Source: Enterobacter kobei
Lineage (GTDB): Bacteria; Pseudomonadota; Gammaproteobacteria; Enterobacterales; Enterobacteriaceae
DNA length: 64,000 nucleotides
Reading direction: 5' to 3'
NCBI RefSeq assembly: GCF_001729765.1
Contig: NZ_CP017181.1
Span: forward strand, 868,001-932,000
This document shows, piece after piece, positions 31,515 through 39,887 of this stretch. The notes beneath the pieces were generated by a model. It saw nothing but the letters and a program-made list of their open reading frames with translations. It made no database searches and had not been told where the DNA came from. Numbering within the stretch: the stretch's first letter is position 1; each line of letters starts with the position of its first letter. The position numbers and the translations under genes are program-made.

Positions 31515-32819
31515 TCAGATGAGGTCTGCGGCGAGCGCATCGTCGGACACGTCGTCGAAATCGTTAACAGGGTTGATATTGAGCGCAGGGCGCGGGTCAG
31601 ATTCGGGGGCGACAGTGGGCTTACCGTCAGCACGGGTGATTAGCGCTTCGACTTTCGTCCAGCGGCGAGGGTTGGCCTTTTTGATGAGTTTCTCAGCTTT
31701 GGTCGGGCTGATAAGCTTCATGTCGAAGACTTCCTCATTTTTATAGCGGAACTGATCTTTAAGCAGTGCTCGGGCAGCTTCTTCATCCCCCCAGGCGCGG
31801 TTACCCTGCTTGCCAGTAACCAGCTTAAAGCCCGGTACCGTGCGGCCAGCGTTCAGCTCACTGTTCACCCGGTCGCGCACCGCTTTGCAAAAAGATTCGA
31901 TTAGCCCCACCTGACCATAAATATCCGCCAGCTGTTCGGCAGTCAGCATAGGCACGCGTTTAACTGCTTCCGTCAGCTGCTCGCCAGTAGGTTGCGTCAG
32001 GTCGACGAAATCGTCTTTCACATCGTTAAGTCTGGCCTGAGCCTCCGCGGTGCACAGGCCACCTTTTGCTTTGCAGAACTGGCACTGTTTTTCACCGGGG
32101 GTGAAATTTTCCAGCGGCAGGGTTTCTACGCCTTCGCAGTCCGCGATGTTGAACATCACGATCACACTGGCGGCCGCTTCCTGCGCCCGTTCGCCGAAAG
32201 CCTGGAGCTCTTCCACAGTCAGCGCCCACTCAGAAACGTGGTTTAGCCGTGGTTGGTGGATGAACAGGCGCACGGTTTCGAAGTCGTACAACATGCTGAA
32301 TTGCTCGAGCGCCCCAAGGGCATACAACTGTAACTGCTCGTTCTGTTCAGCATCGACGCGCACACCCTTACCGTATTTCAGGTCGTGGATCTGCAACTCA
32401 GTACCCGCGATGATTACTCCATCGGCGGTACCGAATGACTCTTCAACACCCACAATGTGAGAGAAGTCGACTCGTTGCTCGACAAGCAGCTCATTGCCCT
32501 GCGATAGTGCCCAGACGGTGTCGACGTAGCGGCCAACGGCTTCGACCATTTCTTCATCTACCTGCGGGCCGGAAGTATCATCCGGGTGTTCAGCAAGCGG
32601 GTAAGAGCCGAGGAACATAGCGACTTCACAACCCGCATAGTATTCCGGGTTGTTTTGGCGGTTGCGCAGCACCTTTTCACCCAGTGCATGTGCTGCGGTA
32701 CCTTCTACGGCGAAAGACGTTTCTTTATCTGGCTGCGTGGCTTCCAGAGCCAGGCTACCAGGGCAGCGCATCCAACGATGCGCTGATGATGGGGAAAGTC
32801 GTGCGTGAACGTCTGGCAT
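31515..32819 (-). CDS. DUF2800 nuclease (Cas4/RecB-like)
   Basis: A 434-residue protein of the DUF2800 family. It opens with [15 protein letters not shown] and [10 protein letters not shown]. The nuclease core is [21 protein letters not shown], with Asp and Lys of a PD-(D/E)xK fold, followed by [12 protein letters not shown]-x2-C (FCKAKGGLC) and an earlier Cys suggest a Cas4-like iron-sulphur or zinc site. It probably acts as a recombination exonuclease with the ssDNA-binding protein. Confidence 0.88.
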   Translation of the reverse strand: MPDVHARLSPSSAHRWMRCPGSLALEATQPDKETSFAVEGTAAHALGEKVLRNRQNNPEYYAGCEVAMFLGSYPLAEHPDDTSGPQVDEEMVEAVGRYVDTVWALSQGNELLVEQRVDFSHIVGVEESFGTADGVIIAGTELQIHDLKYGKGVRVDAEQNEQLQLYALGALEQFSMLYDFETVRLFIHQPRLNHVSEWALTVEELQAFGERAQEAAASVIVMFNIADCEGVETLPLENFTPGEKQCQFCKAKGGLCTAEAQARLNDVKDDFVDLTQPTGEQLTEAVKRVPMLTAEQLADIYGQVGLIESFCKAVRDRVNSELNAGRTVPGFKLVTGKQGNRAWGDEEAARALLKDQFRYKNEEVFDMKLISPTKAEKLIKKANPRRWTKVEALITRADGKPTVAPESDPRPALNINPVNDFDDVSDDALAADLI

Positions 32820-32821
32820 GA

Positions 32822-33736
32822 TTAACCCTCCAGTGCTTTTTCAGCCTGGGCGATCACGTCTGCGAGGTTCTCGTCGGCAACTTCGCCGAGTTTCTTCGCA
32901 CCCTGTTTTTCCAGAATGGCGACAGCTTCAGCACGGTAACCACCTTTCGCCAGCTGGAGGATCAATCCCTCCGCATGTTTTCGTTGGTTTTTGTACCGAT
33001 TGGTAAGTGCTTCATCGGATTCTGTTTCCGTCTCGGAACCACCTTTTGCTGCTTCCTTACGTGCAAAATCTTCCTGCAACTGGAGGTATTCAACGCGGGT
33101 GATCTCGATATGGCCCTTTTTAAGCAGCTCATTCAGCTTGCGTAAGGTATGGAGCTCGCTGGCGGCGGAGCCATCGACGTTCTTGCAGTAGAACGGCCCG
33201 GTGCGTTCCTCATCCTTGCCGCTGGTTTTCGGCTTCACTTCATGGCGCCCGTCAGCTGGTGCGTCCAGTAAACGCTCGGCAAAGTCACGGCGTGCTGCGA
33301 TGGTTGGCAAATCGTCCCAGAAGCGCAGGATGTTGCGCGACAGATCCAGTAATGCCGGTTTGTTCAGATGATTGGCTCGTTTAACACCTTGCAGCGCACT
33401 GTCCAGTGCATCGATTTGCACCACGCGCTTATCACCTTCGGCGTCGCGGTAATCAACAACACGCTTGACCATCGTTTCGCTGAGCTCCTGCGCGACCGGG
33501 TAAAATGCAGCCAGAGCGATAATGTCGCTGAACTCCAGATCGTCCAGCGTAACCTTACGGATAACGGTATTTTCCGCTTTGGTGTCCGTTACCGTTTCGC
33601 GGTATTCCTGCACCTGCGCTACGGTGTCCGGACGAAGAGCGACGCCAGAGGCCAGGGCAGTGATAAGGCGTTCAAGCAGGGCGTTATGCTGCGTCAGCAG
33701 CTGGTTGTTAAGTTCGAGACTGGTTTCTAAGCTCAT
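32822..33736 (-). CDS. hypothetical phage protein (304 aa)
   Basis: Not recognised with certainty. It is a charged, largely helical, soluble protein; the N-terminal 30 residues look like a coiled coil ([22 protein letters not shown]), and the C-terminal part carries a basic/acidic helical region ending [13 protein letters not shown]. It is tightly packed between the repeat gene and the DUF2800 nuclease (2-3 bp spacing). Proteins of this kind accompany DUF2800/DUF2815 pairs in podovirus early operons, so a role in replication or recombination is inferred. Confidence 0.75.
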   Translation of the reverse strand: MSLETSLELNNQLLTQHNALLERLITALASGVALRPDTVAQVQEYRETVTDTKAENTVIRKVTLDDLEFSDIIALAAFYPVAQELSETMVKRVVDYRDAEGDKRVVQIDALDSALQGVKRANHLNKPALLDLSRNILRFWDDLPTIAARRDFAERLLDAPADGRHEVKPKTSGKDEERTGPFYCKNVDGSAASELHTLRKLNELLKKGHIEITRVEYLQLQEDFARKEAAKGGSETETESDEALTNRYKNQRKHAEGLILQLAKGGYRAEAVAILEKQGAKKLGEVADENLADVIAQAEKALEG

Positions 33737-33739
33737 GGA

Positions 33740-34800
33740 TTATTCCTCAATTTCTACAAACTGGCCGTCTTCGCTCAGCTTGTACCAGGTGTCAGATTTA
33801 ACGCCGTTGTCGCCGACTTTGCTGGCGCGGATGTGGATTAACTCACCTTCATCGTTGCGGTAGCAGAGAACAATGGCACCGTTTTTCGAAGCTCGGGCTT
33901 TACTCTCAATGCCAAACGCAGCTGCTACCGAATGGGATCCGCTCACTTCGGCAGCGGAGCGGTTGCCGGTGTTGCTGGCAGCGGACTGGTAGCCGGTGTT
34001 GCTGGCAGCGGAGCGGTTGCCGGTGTTGCTGGCAGCGGACTGGTAGCCGGTGTTGCTGGCAGCGGAGTAGTCGCCGGTGTTGCTGGCAGCGGAGTAGCGG
34101 TGTTGCTGGCAGCGGAGCGGTTGCCGGTGTTGCTGGCAGCGGAGCGGTTGCCGGTGTTGCTGGCAGCGGAGCGGTTGCCGGTGTTGCTGGCAGCGGAGCT
34201 GGTTGCCGGTGTTGCTGGCAGCGGAGCTGGTTGCCGGTGTTGCTGGCAGCGGAGTAGTTCGCCGGTGTTGCTGGCAGCGGAGTAGTCGCCGGTGTTGCTG
34301 GCAGCGGACTGGTAGCCGGTGTTGCTGGCAGCGGAGTAGTCGCCGGTGTTGCTGGCAGCGGAGTATTCGCCGGTGTTGCTGGCAGCGGAGCGGTTGCCGG
34401 TGTTGCTGGCAGCGGACTGGTAGCCGGTGTTGCTGGCAGCGGAGCGGTTGCCGGTCATAACCTGCTGTTCGAGTGACCTATCGACCTTACTCGAGATCCA
34501 GTCAATCGCACGCTGAACGAATTCAGGCATTGTGAGTTCAGCTTTAATCGTAATAGAGGCGCTGGCGATTTTGCTGTCGCCACCATTTTCACGGCTGACA
34601 TCACCTTCGGCCACCGTCTCAGCGTAACGACTCTCCGCTGGAGGGTAGTAACTGAAGCAATCAAGTGGGTATTCGCAGGAGTGGAACCCCGCAGAACAGG
34701 CGCGGACCCTGCCTTCATGCTCGAAGGTTTTACCGATTTCGAACTGGAAACCACGGCAGGTAAGATCCTGTTTAAATCCCTTAAACGTTGTTATTTGCAT
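33740..34800 (-). pseudogene. DUF7666-type repeat protein, frame disturbed
   Basis: The N-terminal 100 residues (GFKQDLTCRGFQFEIG, GFHSCEYPLDCFSYYPP) match DUF7666-type phage proteins. Then follow 9-residue repeats of the form S-A-A-S-N-T-G-x-x, with xx being NR, YQ, DY or EY, suggesting a beta-solenoid. Three adjacent units are one base too long (shifting, then restoring, the frame). One unit (34086) is four bases short, so the product stops at 33943 after a shifted tail. A conserved-looking C-terminal domain (SHSVAAAFGIESKARASKNGA ... EDGQFVEIEE) lies in the original frame down to 33740. It could be a true mutation, phase variation or an assembly error. Confidence 0.7.
33951..34455. repeat. 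27-bp tandem repeat array, 19 units
   Basis: Nineteen consecutive units begin GCAGCGGA and end GCCGGTGTTGCTG (plus strand). Unit lengths are 27 bp except for 23 (34086) and 28 (34190, 34218, 34246). Four main variants differ in six central bases and encode the variable dipeptide. The array is coding on the minus strand. Confidence 0.95.
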
Positions 34801-34946
34801 TAAGCAGTCCTCGCTACAAGGAGAATGAAGGTAATAGCCAGGCCGAACGCAGTAGCGAGGGCCAGACCGGTGAAGATGTCGAAGTGTTTACGGCGCCAGC
34901 GGAGCACATCGCGCCCCGTCAGCCGGTGGAGGTGTTCAGGTTTCAT
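34800..34946 (-). CDS. 48-residue membrane protein
   Basis: AAAGGAGCACCACG precedes an ATG at 34946. The product starts MKPEHLHRLTGRDVLRWRRK and has one hydrophobic helix (IFTGLALATAFGLAITFILLV). The stop overlaps the start of the repeat gene (TAATG). Function unknown. Confidence 0.65.
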   Translation of the reverse strand: MKPEHLHRLTGRDVLRWRRKHFDIFTGLALATAFGLAITFILLVARTA

Positions 34947-35003
34947 CGTGGTGCTCCTTTTCATGTCGGGGAGCGCACTATGTCGAATGCGCTTTCAGGC
35001 ATG

Positions 35004-35029
35004 AAAAAAGCCCGTCATGGGAGGCGGGC
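35004..35029 (-). terminator. intrinsic terminator inside early left operon
   Basis: On the minus strand GCCCG, a 10-base loop, CGGGC and TTTTTT. It lies between the 54-residue gene and the rest of the leftward operon, so read-through or antitermination is needed for the replication genes. Confidence 0.75.
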
Positions 35030-35059
35030 AAAGACTACACACACACAGCAATGGATGAT

Positions 35060-35224
35060 TCAGTAACCGAGCCAGATCAGAACGGCCTGAGCGTCGTATG
35101 ATTGCATATCGCCCATTTCAGCCAGGAACTCGGATTCGCAGGCACCATGACGTCTAACCTCATTCAGTGCACGGCTTTTAGTGATCGTTTCACCTTCGGC
35201 AGATTCGTAGTAAGTCATATTCAT
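35060..35224 (-). CDS. small phage protein (54 aa), first gene of left operon
   Basis: ATG at 35224 (or 35218) behind CTGAGAGGACA. The product contains MTYYESAEGETITKSRALNEV and ends ESEFLAEMGDMQSYDAQAVLIWLGY, acidic and soluble. The shape resembles small early phage proteins seen directly downstream of pL in enterobacterial prophages; function unknown. Confidence 0.7.
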   Translation of the reverse strand: MNMTYYESAEGETITKSRALNEVRRHGACESEFLAEMGDMQSYDAQAVLIWLGY

Positions 35225-35242
35225 TGTCCTCTCAGTGGATTA

Positions 35243-35294
35243 GTAAAAGGCCCGAAGCCTTTGATTAATTCACTGCACGCCCCATCGTCGGGGC
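35243..35294 (-). promoter_or_regulatory. hairpins in the PL leader
   Basis: In the roughly 260-nt leader between PL and the first gene, minus-strand RNA would form CGCCCC-GACGAT-GGGGCG and then AAAGGC-TTCGG-GCCTTTT, the latter close to an intrinsic terminator with a short U run. Apart from these hairpins, the operators and PL, no gene is seen in 35225-35608. Confidence 0.55.
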
Positions 35295-35463
35295 GTTTCA
35301 ACTTGCGTGACTTTTCAGCTCGTCGCGGTGTGGTCCTCTACGCTTACCGTACGCATACGGACTCGGCGCTTACCTCGATCCCATCGGGTGCCATTTTGTT
35401 GCCAGGAGCACAGCGGCTTACCTGTCACGCGGTTCTGTTTGTTAAAGAGCATGTTAAGTATTG

Positions 35464-35520
35464 CGTATAGATATCTTAACCTTTGATGCATAGTTAAGAC
35501 CTCTAAACCTTTAAAGTCAA
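35464..35520 (-). promoter_or_regulatory. PL promoter with two CI/Cro operators
   Basis: Minus strand: TTGACT (35515-35520), 17 bp, TTAACT (35492-35497). An 18-bp operator, GGTTTAG-N4-CTTAACT on the minus strand, covers 35492-35509 over the -10. A weaker copy (CGTATAG-ATAT-CTTAACC on the plus strand) is at 35464-35481. The same operator form occurs at PR. Confidence 0.75.
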
Positions 35521-35560
35521 GAGTTGGAGTTAAGAAAAATGTACTTTTTTGCAAGTTGGT

Positions 35561-35586
35561 AAAGAAAAGCCCGCTTAATAGCGGGC
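35561..35586 (-). terminator. cI terminator
   Basis: Minus strand GCCCGC-TATTAA-GCGGGC followed by TTTTCTTT, just beyond the repressor stop codon. Confidence 0.8.
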
Positions 35587-35608
35587 TAATAAAGAGGGGG
35601 GAATTCTT

Positions 35609-36301
35609 TTACAGGAGGACGGAATACCAGAATACCTGTCCTATGATATTTATCTTATTGGCCTCATGGTAAAAATAATCTTCATCCGTGTATTCATCCC
35701 TGTTAAATGAGCGAACTCTGATACCATTCGGCAACCGATACAATAGTTTTACACGTAACAAACCATCCTGGTCTATCGCATACATTTGACCGTCTTTTAT
35801 CCCCGTCTTTGAGGTATCAACACCGACGACAGCCCCATCAGGTAAAACGGGTTCCATACTATTACCGTGTACGCTAACACAAGCGGCGGCGCTGGCGTCA
35901 ACGCCAGCTTTACGTAGCGTGGATTTCGCAAAGCGCAGTTTACACCCCGAGCGATCCAGTTCTACGTAGGTACCATCCCCGGCTGATAATTCAATCTCGT
36001 GGTAGAAAGGTATTTCCACTTCATCATCCTCTAATGGCGTGGTTGAGTCCCATGTTGAAAAGCCACCTTCTACCTTTGCGTTTGAAGTGATCTTTTTATC
36101 GTCAGAAGTCCTACCGGTCAGTAGCCACTCTGGGGATGTCCCCAGAGCATCCGCCAGGCTGACCAGGTTTTTACCATTAGGCGCTGTAGAACCTGATTCC
36201 CACTGGGAGATGGTAGCTTTAGTGACTCCAATTCGTTTTGCCAGCGCGTCCTGAGTCATTTTTATATTGCGGCGTGCTTCGCGAATACGTTCGTTAATCA
36301 T
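35609..36301 (-). CDS. CI-type repressor with S24 domain
   Basis: A 230-residue repressor started at MINERIREARRN behind GAGGGGTAACACC. The N-terminal helix-turn-helix is QDALAKRIGVTKATISQWESG. The C-terminal LexA/S24 domain has the serine in HGNSMEPVLPDG and the lysine in LRVKLLYRLP. A cleavage site could be the Ala-Gly in RKAGVDASAA. RecA-stimulated self-cleavage after DNA damage would induce the prophage. It is transcribed away from cro across a shared operator region. Confidence 0.94.
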   Translation of the reverse strand: MINERIREARRNIKMTQDALAKRIGVTKATISQWESGSTAPNGKNLVSLADALGTSPEWLLTGRTSDDKKITSNAKVEGGFSTWDSTTPLEDDEVEIPFYHEIELSAGDGTYVELDRSGCKLRFAKSTLRKAGVDASAAACVSVHGNSMEPVLPDGAVVGVDTSKTGIKDGQMYAIDQDGLLRVKLLYRLPNGIRVRSFNRDEYTDEDYFYHEANKINIIGQVFWYSVLL

Positions 36302-36318
36302 GGTGTTACCCCTCATAT

Positions 36319-36384
36319 GGTTTAGTTAGCTTAACCTAGTTAGGGTATCGTTTTCTTGACTTATATGTTTAGTTTTCTTAACCT
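36319..36384. promoter_or_regulatory. cI-cro operators and PR
   Basis: Operator 1, GGTTTAGTTAGCTTAACC (36319-36336), and operator 2, TGTTTAGTTTTCTTAACC (36366-36383), share the form GGTTWAG-N4-CTWAACC. PR on the plus strand is TTGACT (36356-36361), 17 bp, TAACCT (36379-36384). Operator 2 covers the -10, so repressor would block cro. Confidence 0.78.
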
Positions 36385-36416
36385 CATGCTAACTACATAT
36401 GTCCAGGAAAACGGAT

Positions 36417-36587
36417 ATGAAAAAGACAAAGGCCATAGAGCTAGCTGGCAGCAAAGCTAAATTAGCCAGATTACTAAAGGTTTCTAAGGGGGCTGTGTCC
36501 CAGTGGGGGGATGATATCCCCGAGCTGCGAGCACTCCAGCTTGAGAAAATTTTAGAAAAGAAAACGACAGCCAGACAAAAGGCGTAA
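36417..36587 (+). CDS. Cro-type regulator
   Basis: A 56-residue protein from MKKTKAIELAGSKAKLARLL, with the helix-turn-helix SKAKLARLLKVSKGAVSQWGD. AGGAAAACGG precedes this ATG; an in-frame ATG at 36399 has no ribosome site. It starts about 25 bp from PR and is followed after 3 bp by the primase-helicase, so it heads the rightward early operon. Confidence 0.88.
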   Translation: MKKTKAIELAGSKAKLARLLKVSKGAVSQWGDDIPELRALQLEKILEKKTTARQKA

Positions 36588-36590
36588 CCC

Positions 36591-38759
36591 ATGCCAGAGA
36601 ATAAGAACTGGGGGGCTACGCCTGACGAATGGTTCCACTTCGATCTGGTGCTGGGGCGTACTGACCAGCTACTGCCAGTCGTGTGCAACCCGGGCGCAGC
36701 CATTTCCCCCGACAGTAAACTGAAAGCGCTGGGCAAGACGCCTAGCCGCTATAACCGCGACCGCCTGGTCACCGGTATTGCTCAGTGGACGGAGCACGTA
36801 GTTACGGACCGTGACTTTTCCCGCTGGTCAAACGAACCGGATTACGGCATCTGCGTGCGCACTGGCCACGGCTGGCTTGCGCTGGACTGCGACAGTGAAG
36901 ATGAAGACATCCAGTCTGATATCCGCAAAACGCTGGTGCAGCTGCTGGGCAAACTGCCACCGCGTCGCTGGCGCGCCAACAGCAACAAATGCCTGTACCT
37001 GCTGGGCGTTGATGGCGATTTCCGTAAGCGCATCCACCGTCTGGCGGGTGATATGGGGATTATCGAGCTGTTGGCGAACGGACAGCAGTTCGTTGCCTGC
37101 GGTACGCACAGCAGCGGCGCACGTATTGAATGGGATGGCGGTCTGCCGGATGAGCCTCCAGCTATTACTGCCGACCAGCTCGAAACGCTGTGGCAGCGCC
37201 TTGCCGAACAGCTGCCTGTGTCGGTCACCACAGAAGCGGGTAGCACGAAGATGCGTGACCGTTCAACATTCACGCCTGGTGCCACGGATGAAACGGCAGA
37301 GTATCTGGACGCCAATGGCTGGACGTTGCTTGATGGCGCAAATGGCGAGCGATACATCCGCTGCCCGTTTGAGGATGGCCACAGCACTGGCGGCGACCCG
37401 ACCAGTACGGTTTACTTCCCCGGCGGTACCGCAGGCTTTGAGCAGGGGCATTTCAAGTGCCTGCACGCCAGTTGCGCACACCGCGACGACGGCGATTTCC
37501 TTAATGCCATCGGGATCCGCAACAACGATTTCGAAGACCTGACCAGCACCGAAGTGGCTGAGCCATTACCGCTGCCGGCGTTCGAGCGTGACAAATGGGG
37601 ACGTATCGAGTCGACCATCAGCAATGCGGCCAAAGCGGTAGTGCGTCCCGACTTCGTGAATATCGATATTCGCTTTGACCAGTTCCGCGACGAAATCATG
37701 TTCGCTCAGGCTGACTCCGGCCAGTGGCAGGCATTCACCGATGCGGACTATGCGCGCCTGCGCATCACAATGGAAAAGCGCGGCTTTAAACCGGTTGGGC
37801 GTGAACTTATACGCGACGTGGTGCTGCTGGCCGCTGACGAACAGCCATTCGATTCGGCGACTACCTGGCTGAACGGGCTGGAGTGGGACGGCGTACCGCG
37901 CATCGAATCTTTCTACCATACGCACTTCGGTACCGCCGACACGCCATATACCCGTTCGGTGTCCATGTACATGTGGACGGCACTGGCGGGCAGGGTACTG
38001 GAACCCGGCGTTAAAGCCGACATGGTACCTATCCTCGTGGGTCCACAGGGTTGCGGCAAGTCTTCCGGTGTAGAAGCGCTGAGCCCCGACCCGGCTTTCT
38101 TCACTGAGATATCGTTCGCTGAAAAAGACGACGACCTCGCGCGCAAGATGCGCGGGCGTCTGGTGGCGGAGATTGGCGAACTGCGCGGCCTCAATACCAA
38201 AGAGCTGGAATCCATCAAGGCATTCGTGACGCGTACGCATGAGAACTGGATCCCTAAGTATCGTGAGTTTGCCACCCAGTTCCCGCGTCGCCTGGTGTTC
38301 GTCGGTACCACCAATGAGGACGAGTTCCTCGCGGATAAAACCGGTAACCGTCGCTGGCTTCCCGTGGAGGTGTCGAAAGTCGACGTGAAAGCGATAAAAA
38401 CCGACCTCCTTTTGCTATGGGCTGAAGCCCGCGAGACGTTTAAGCGCCTCGGCGGTATCCAGTTCCGCGATGCTGAGCGCCTCGGGGCGAGTGTCCACGA
38501 GCAGTACACCATTAAGGACGCGTGGCTCGAAACGGTCGAGAAATGGCTCGACACGCCCGACCTGATGACTAACGACATTCCGCGAAGTTGCGAATTTTTA
38601 CGTGCTAGTGACGTTTTGCGCGATGCGATTGGCTTAAACCCCAGCCACATCGGAAAGCGTGAAGAAATGCGAATCAGTAATGTTTTGCAAAATTGCGGTT
38701 ATAAGCGCGTTCAGCGTCGTGTTGACGGGAAAGTCTTAAAGGTTTGGGTAGCGGCGTAA
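36591..38759 (+). CDS. primase-polymerase / VapE-type SF3-like helicase
   Basis: A 722-residue replication protein. The N-terminal primase-polymerase-like part has CVRTGHGWLALDCDSED and IIELLANGQQFVACGTHSSG. A CPFEDGHS...CLHASCAH segment (residues 265-302) looks like a zinc ribbon. The C-terminal VapE-type ATPase has Walker A in LVGPQGCGKSSG, a Walker-B-like LVAEIGELRG and FVGTTNEDEFLADKTGNRRW, seen in phage helicases. It probably opens and primes the phage origin, whose candidate begins at its own stop codon. Confidence 0.92.
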   Translation: MPENKNWGATPDEWFHFDLVLGRTDQLLPVVCNPGAAISPDSKLKALGKTPSRYNRDRLVTGIAQWTEHVVTDRDFSRWSNEPDYGICVRTGHGWLALDCDSEDEDIQSDIRKTLVQLLGKLPPRRWRANSNKCLYLLGVDGDFRKRIHRLAGDMGIIELLANGQQFVACGTHSSGARIEWDGGLPDEPPAITADQLETLWQRLAEQLPVSVTTEAGSTKMRDRSTFTPGATDETAEYLDANGWTLLDGANGERYIRCPFEDGHSTGGDPTSTVYFPGGTAGFEQGHFKCLHASCAHRDDGDFLNAIGIRNNDFEDLTSTEVAEPLPLPAFERDKWGRIESTISNAAKAVVRPDFVNIDIRFDQFRDEIMFAQADSGQWQAFTDADYARLRITMEKRGFKPVGRELIRDVVLLAADEQPFDSATTWLNGLEWDGVPRIESFYHTHFGTADTPYTRSVSMYMWTALAGRVLEPGVKADMVPILVGPQGCGKSSGVEALSPDPAFFTEISFAEKDDDLARKMRGRLVAEIGELRGLNTKELESIKAFVTRTHENWIPKYREFATQFPRRLVFVGTTNEDEFLADKTGNRRWLPVEVSKVDVKAIKTDLLLLWAEARETFKRLGGIQFRDAERLGASVHEQYTIKDAWLETVEKWLDTPDLMTNDIPRSCEFLRASDVLRDAIGLNPSHIGKREEMRISNVLQNCGYKRVQRRVDGKVLKVWVAA

Positions 38760-38933
38760 CCACCTGTAACCACCTCAAGTTAAAGGTGGTTACGTTTTAA
38801 CTAATTGAATTTAAAGGTTTGTATCCACTGTATCCACTGTATCCACCTTATTACTAAGAACCCCATATATATATATAAGTCGTTCAGGGAAAGGTTAGAA
38901 ATATGGTGGATACAGTGGTTACAGGTGGATACA
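38757..38933. other. candidate replication origin (iterons plus AT core)
   Basis: Nine copies of a 9-bp iteron TGTAWCCAC or near relatives. Direct copies start at 38756 and 38765, with an inverted one at 38786-38794. A tandem direct triplet spans 38820-38846. An inverted triplet spans 38906-38933. Between the triplets lies an AT core with an alternating (AT) tract at 38864-38877. The iteron core TATCCAC also resembles part of a DnaA box (TTATCCACA). No long gene crosses the region, and the primase-helicase ends at its left edge. Confidence 0.65.
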
Positions 38934-38965
38934 GGCCGAACATGTAATTTATTGCGGGTAGCGAT

Positions 38966-39064
38966 ATGCAAACACGATTTGATTCCACCACGGCGATTAA
39001 CGAGCGCCAGAAGCTCAATAAAATCGCTCTCTATGCTCGCGCGTGCGCGCGTTTTGCGGGGTGA
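38966..39064 (+). CDS. possible 32-residue basic peptide
   Basis: MQTRFDSTTAINERQKLNKI... continuing as a basic helix to a TGA 3 bp before the next start. The upstream GCGGGTAGCG is a weak ribosome site. Coupling to the helix-turn-helix gene is plausible, but the reading frame is short enough to be chance. Confidence 0.35.
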   Translation: MQTRFDSTTAINERQKLNKIALYARACARFAG

Positions 39065-39067
39065 CCT

Positions 39068-39337
39068 ATGCCAGTTGTCGCAACGTTCAAAACAGACTGG
39101 TTCCGGGTGATAAACGACATCACGCGCAGCGGCATTCCCCTCCAAGAGATTGCCAGAGAGCTCGACGTGTCAAAGTCTGCTATCATCGGCTGGAAGCAGG
39201 GTGCAGCGCCGAACCACCACACAGGTGAAGCGCTGATCGATTTCTGGTGCTACGTAACGCAGCGCCCACGTTCTGAGCTGCCAGCACAGGTCACATCACG
39301 GCGCTTTGTTTACGCCTGGCGCACCAAGCGAGTTTGA
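39068..39337 (+). CDS. helix-turn-helix protein, possible late regulator
   Basis: An 89-residue DNA-binding protein with GIPLQEIARELDVSKSAIIGWKQG as helix-turn-helix. GCGGGGTGACC lies before the ATG. It is made from the early right operon after the replication genes and shortly before the late promoter region. This is the position of lambda Q/CII-like or late activators. It is a candidate for binding the repeated 16-bp dyads, which is inference only. Confidence 0.7.
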   Translation: MPVVATFKTDWFRVINDITRSGIPLQEIARELDVSKSAIIGWKQGAAPNHHTGEALIDFWCYVTQRPRSELPAQVTSRRFVYAWRTKRV

Positions 39338-39349
39338 GAGGGGGATGAT

Positions 39350-39610
39350 ATGCAGGAATATTCGCACGTTAACGAGCTGCTGGCCGATGCCTGTTTTGAT
39401 AACTACGAACTGCACAGCGGGCAGCTTATCGACCAGTATGTTTGCGTGGTTCAGGACGCCGGTGATGAATTTATCCAGTGGGATCTTACTCTGCGTAACA
39501 GTCAGGTAGTTCATTTCCGTGAGCTCAAGCGTACGCTGATGCAGCCGAAGGTTTTGGCAGCTTGTAAGAACCACATCCTGCGCACTCTGCCAAAAGCTTA
39601 TACCTCATGA
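39350..39610 (+). CDS. hypothetical phage protein (86 aa)
   Basis: Not recognised. An acidic protein in its first half (VNELLADACFDNYELHSG, QDAGDEFIQWDLTL) with a basic C-terminal third. It starts 12 bp after the helix-turn-helix gene with AGAGGGGGATGAT as ribosome site. It ends the early right operon. Confidence 0.65.
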   Translation: MQEYSHVNELLADACFDNYELHSGQLIDQYVCVVQDAGDEFIQWDLTLRNSQVVHFRELKRTLMQPKVLAACKNHILRTLPKAYTS

Positions 39611-39619
39611 AAACTTGCA

Positions 39620-39670
39620 AAAACAGGGCGTTCATCGGTTAAAAACGCTATGCAAAAACCGCCCTGTTTT
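39620..39670. repeat. 11-bp inverted repeat at end of early operon
   Basis: AAAACAGGGCG (39620-39630) pairs perfectly with CGCCCTGTTTT (39660-39670) across 29 bases. The right arm ends in TTTT, so it could act as an early-operon terminator or a regulatory hairpin. Confidence 0.55.
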
Positions 39671-39761
39671 ATGCACGATTTATGCAGTCAATTTTCCCCG
39701 CTTTCCCGCAGTAAACTGCAACAAATAAACCCTTCACGCATTTAACGTAATGAACCCATTT

Positions 39762-39790
39762 TTGATAGTTCGTGTAACGGTCATTATGTT
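39762..39790 (+). promoter_or_regulatory. candidate late promoter
   Basis: TTGATA, 17 bp, TATGTT, ending 34 bp before the first 16-bp dyad and about 100 bp before the first virion gene. It resembles a sigma-70 promoter, which fits with the lack of a phage RNA polymerase. The 277-bp gap 39611-39887 holds this, the inverted repeat and the dyad, and no gene. Confidence 0.5.
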
Positions 39791-39823
39791 AAATCTGCCC
39801 TGTTTTTAACAAATCTTCCATTT

Positions 39824-39839
39824 GGTCGGGATCCCGACC
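39824..39839. promoter_or_regulatory. late-module dyad, copy 1 (perfect palindrome)
   Basis: GGTCGGGATCCCGACC, perfectly palindromic, in the leader before the first virion gene. The flanking CATTT on the left and GC on the right are shared with copy 2. Confidence 0.85.
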
Positions 39840-39887
39840 GCGACCCCGTTTCACACTTACGGCTCAATCATCACAGGAGCCAACACA

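Noticed and set aside
33951..34455. CRISPR array suggested by regular 27-bp repeats
   Set aside because: The units are contiguous with no unique spacers and encode in-frame 9-residue repeats; there are no cas genes.
38757..38794. GTAACCACCT/AGGTGGTTAC hairpin as terminator of the primase-helicase gene
   Set aside because: There is no T run, and the arms are copies of the iteron found in the array next to it, so an origin element is the better explanation.
24886..39610. Diversity-generating retroelement, because the early genes resemble those of Bordetella phage BPP-1
   Set aside because: No reverse transcriptase, template repeat or variable repeat is seen; the tailspike lacks a C-type lectin variable end.
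39822..39887. Extended start of the first late gene through the dyad (MVGIPT...)
   Set aside because: The same MVGIPT start appears at other dyads as a by-product of the palindrome; the strong ribosome site is at 39888.
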